From contig NW_020944311.1 in NCBI RefSeq assembly GCF_900497805.2, positions 1,577,071 through 1,641,070 on the forward strand: DNA of 64,000 nt, given 5' to 3'. Each line of letters starts with the position of its first letter. Position 1 is the first letter of the stretch. Positions 63,371 through 64,000 of the stretch are shown in pieces. A model generated the notes under the pieces. That model was not told where the DNA came from. It searched no databases and saw nothing but the letters and a program-made list of their open reading frames with translations. The position numbers and the translations under genes are program-made. Origin of the DNA: Vombatus ursinus. Lineage: Eukaryota > Chordata > Mammalia > Diprotodontia > Vombatidae.

Positions 63371-64000
63371 TCACCTATCAGACTGGCCAACATGAGAAAA
63401 CAGGAAAATGATAAATGTTGGAGAAAATGTGGGAAAATTGGAACACTAATGCATTATTGGTGGAGTTGTGAAATGATCCAACCATTTTGGAGAACAATTT
63501 GAAACTATGCCCAAAGGGCTATAAAAATGTGCATACCCTTTGACCTAGCAATAGCACTTCTAGGGCTGTATCCCAAAGAGATCAGAAAAATGAGAAAAGG
63601 ACCCACACGTACAAAAATATTTATAGCAACTCTTTTTGTGGTGGCAAAGAATTGGAAATTGAGAGGATGCCCATCCATTGGGGAATGGCTGAACAAGTTG
63701 TGGTATATGAATGTCATGGAATACTATTGAACTATAAGAAATGATGAACAGGCAGACTTCAGAAAAACCTGGAAAGACTTGGTCTGATGCTTAGTGAAGT
63801 AAGCAGAACCAGGAGAATGCCGTACACACTAACAGCCACGTTGTTCGATGGCTAATATTGATAGACTTAACCTTCTCAGCAATACAAGGATCTACGACAT
63901 TTCCAAAGGCCCCATGATGGAAAATGCTATCCACATACAAAGAAAGAACTATGGAGTTTGAATGCAGATTGAAGCATACTATTTGGAAAAAAAAAAAAAA
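63371..64000 (+). mobile_element. L1 LINE 3' end
   Basis: Encodes the ORF2 tail in part (IPFDLAIALLGLYPKEI, FIATLFVVAKNWK, SIGEWLNKLWYMN), then a 3' UTR and a poly-A run at the window edge. 5' truncated. Confidence 0.9.

Overview
The window is nuclear DNA from a marsupial, most likely an Australian one. It carries many copies of the tRNA-type SINE whose body reads GGCAGCTAGGTGGCGCAGTG (WSINE1-like), and SINEs ending in an RTE/BovB-like tail (TTCAGTCGT...GACCCCATTTGGGG). The didelphid SINE1 body is not seen. MIR/CORE-SINE, L2, L3/CR1, L1 and hAT remnants fill the introns. The gene order GLA - RPL36A - BTK - TIMM8A, with RPL36A inverted relative to the other three, is the mirror image of human Xq22.1. 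The segment is therefore inferred to be X-linked.

Layout. 1-6,378: GLA (alpha-galactosidase A), plus strand, exons 2-7; exon 1 lies left of the window. 7,722-9,408: RPL36A (ribosomal protein eL42), minus strand, five exons, all splice sites intact, starting in a CpG-rich promoter that runs to about 9,990. 9,990-13,579: repeat-filled spacer. 13,580-49,050: BTK (Bruton tyrosine kinase), plus strand, a non-coding exon 1 and 18 coding exons that sum to 659 codons, the human length. 49,050-53,930: spacer with a nested L2/solo-LTR structure. 53,930-56,770: TIMM8A, plus strand, two exons, driven by a CpG-rich promoter with three phased 63-bp repeats carrying NRF1 and NF-Y type sites. 60,191-60,693: last coding exon, minus strand, of a NIPA2-like magnesium transporter gene that I do not expect here from the human map (human has TAF7L beyond TIMM8A). 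61,900-64,000: L3/CR1 and L1 remains.

The host genes look functional. Every BTK and GLA internal exon has the length of its human counterpart, catalytic and metal-binding residues are present, and splice sites are GT/AG. The genes do not form an operon; they are housekeeping (RPL36A, GLA, TIMM8A) and blood-cell (BTK) genes that share a conserved block.

Most worth following up: the NIPA2-like exon and the protein-like sequence after its stop; the triplicated NRF1/NF-Y module of TIMM8A; a 28-codon upstream ORF in BTK exon 1 that appears to match the human one in frame and length; a microsatellite serving as the polypyrimidine tract of GLA exon 3; and facing L1 copies inside BTK. Comparisons with human proteins and transcripts are from memory, not from a search. 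Repeat boundaries are approximate unless a target-site duplication is quoted.
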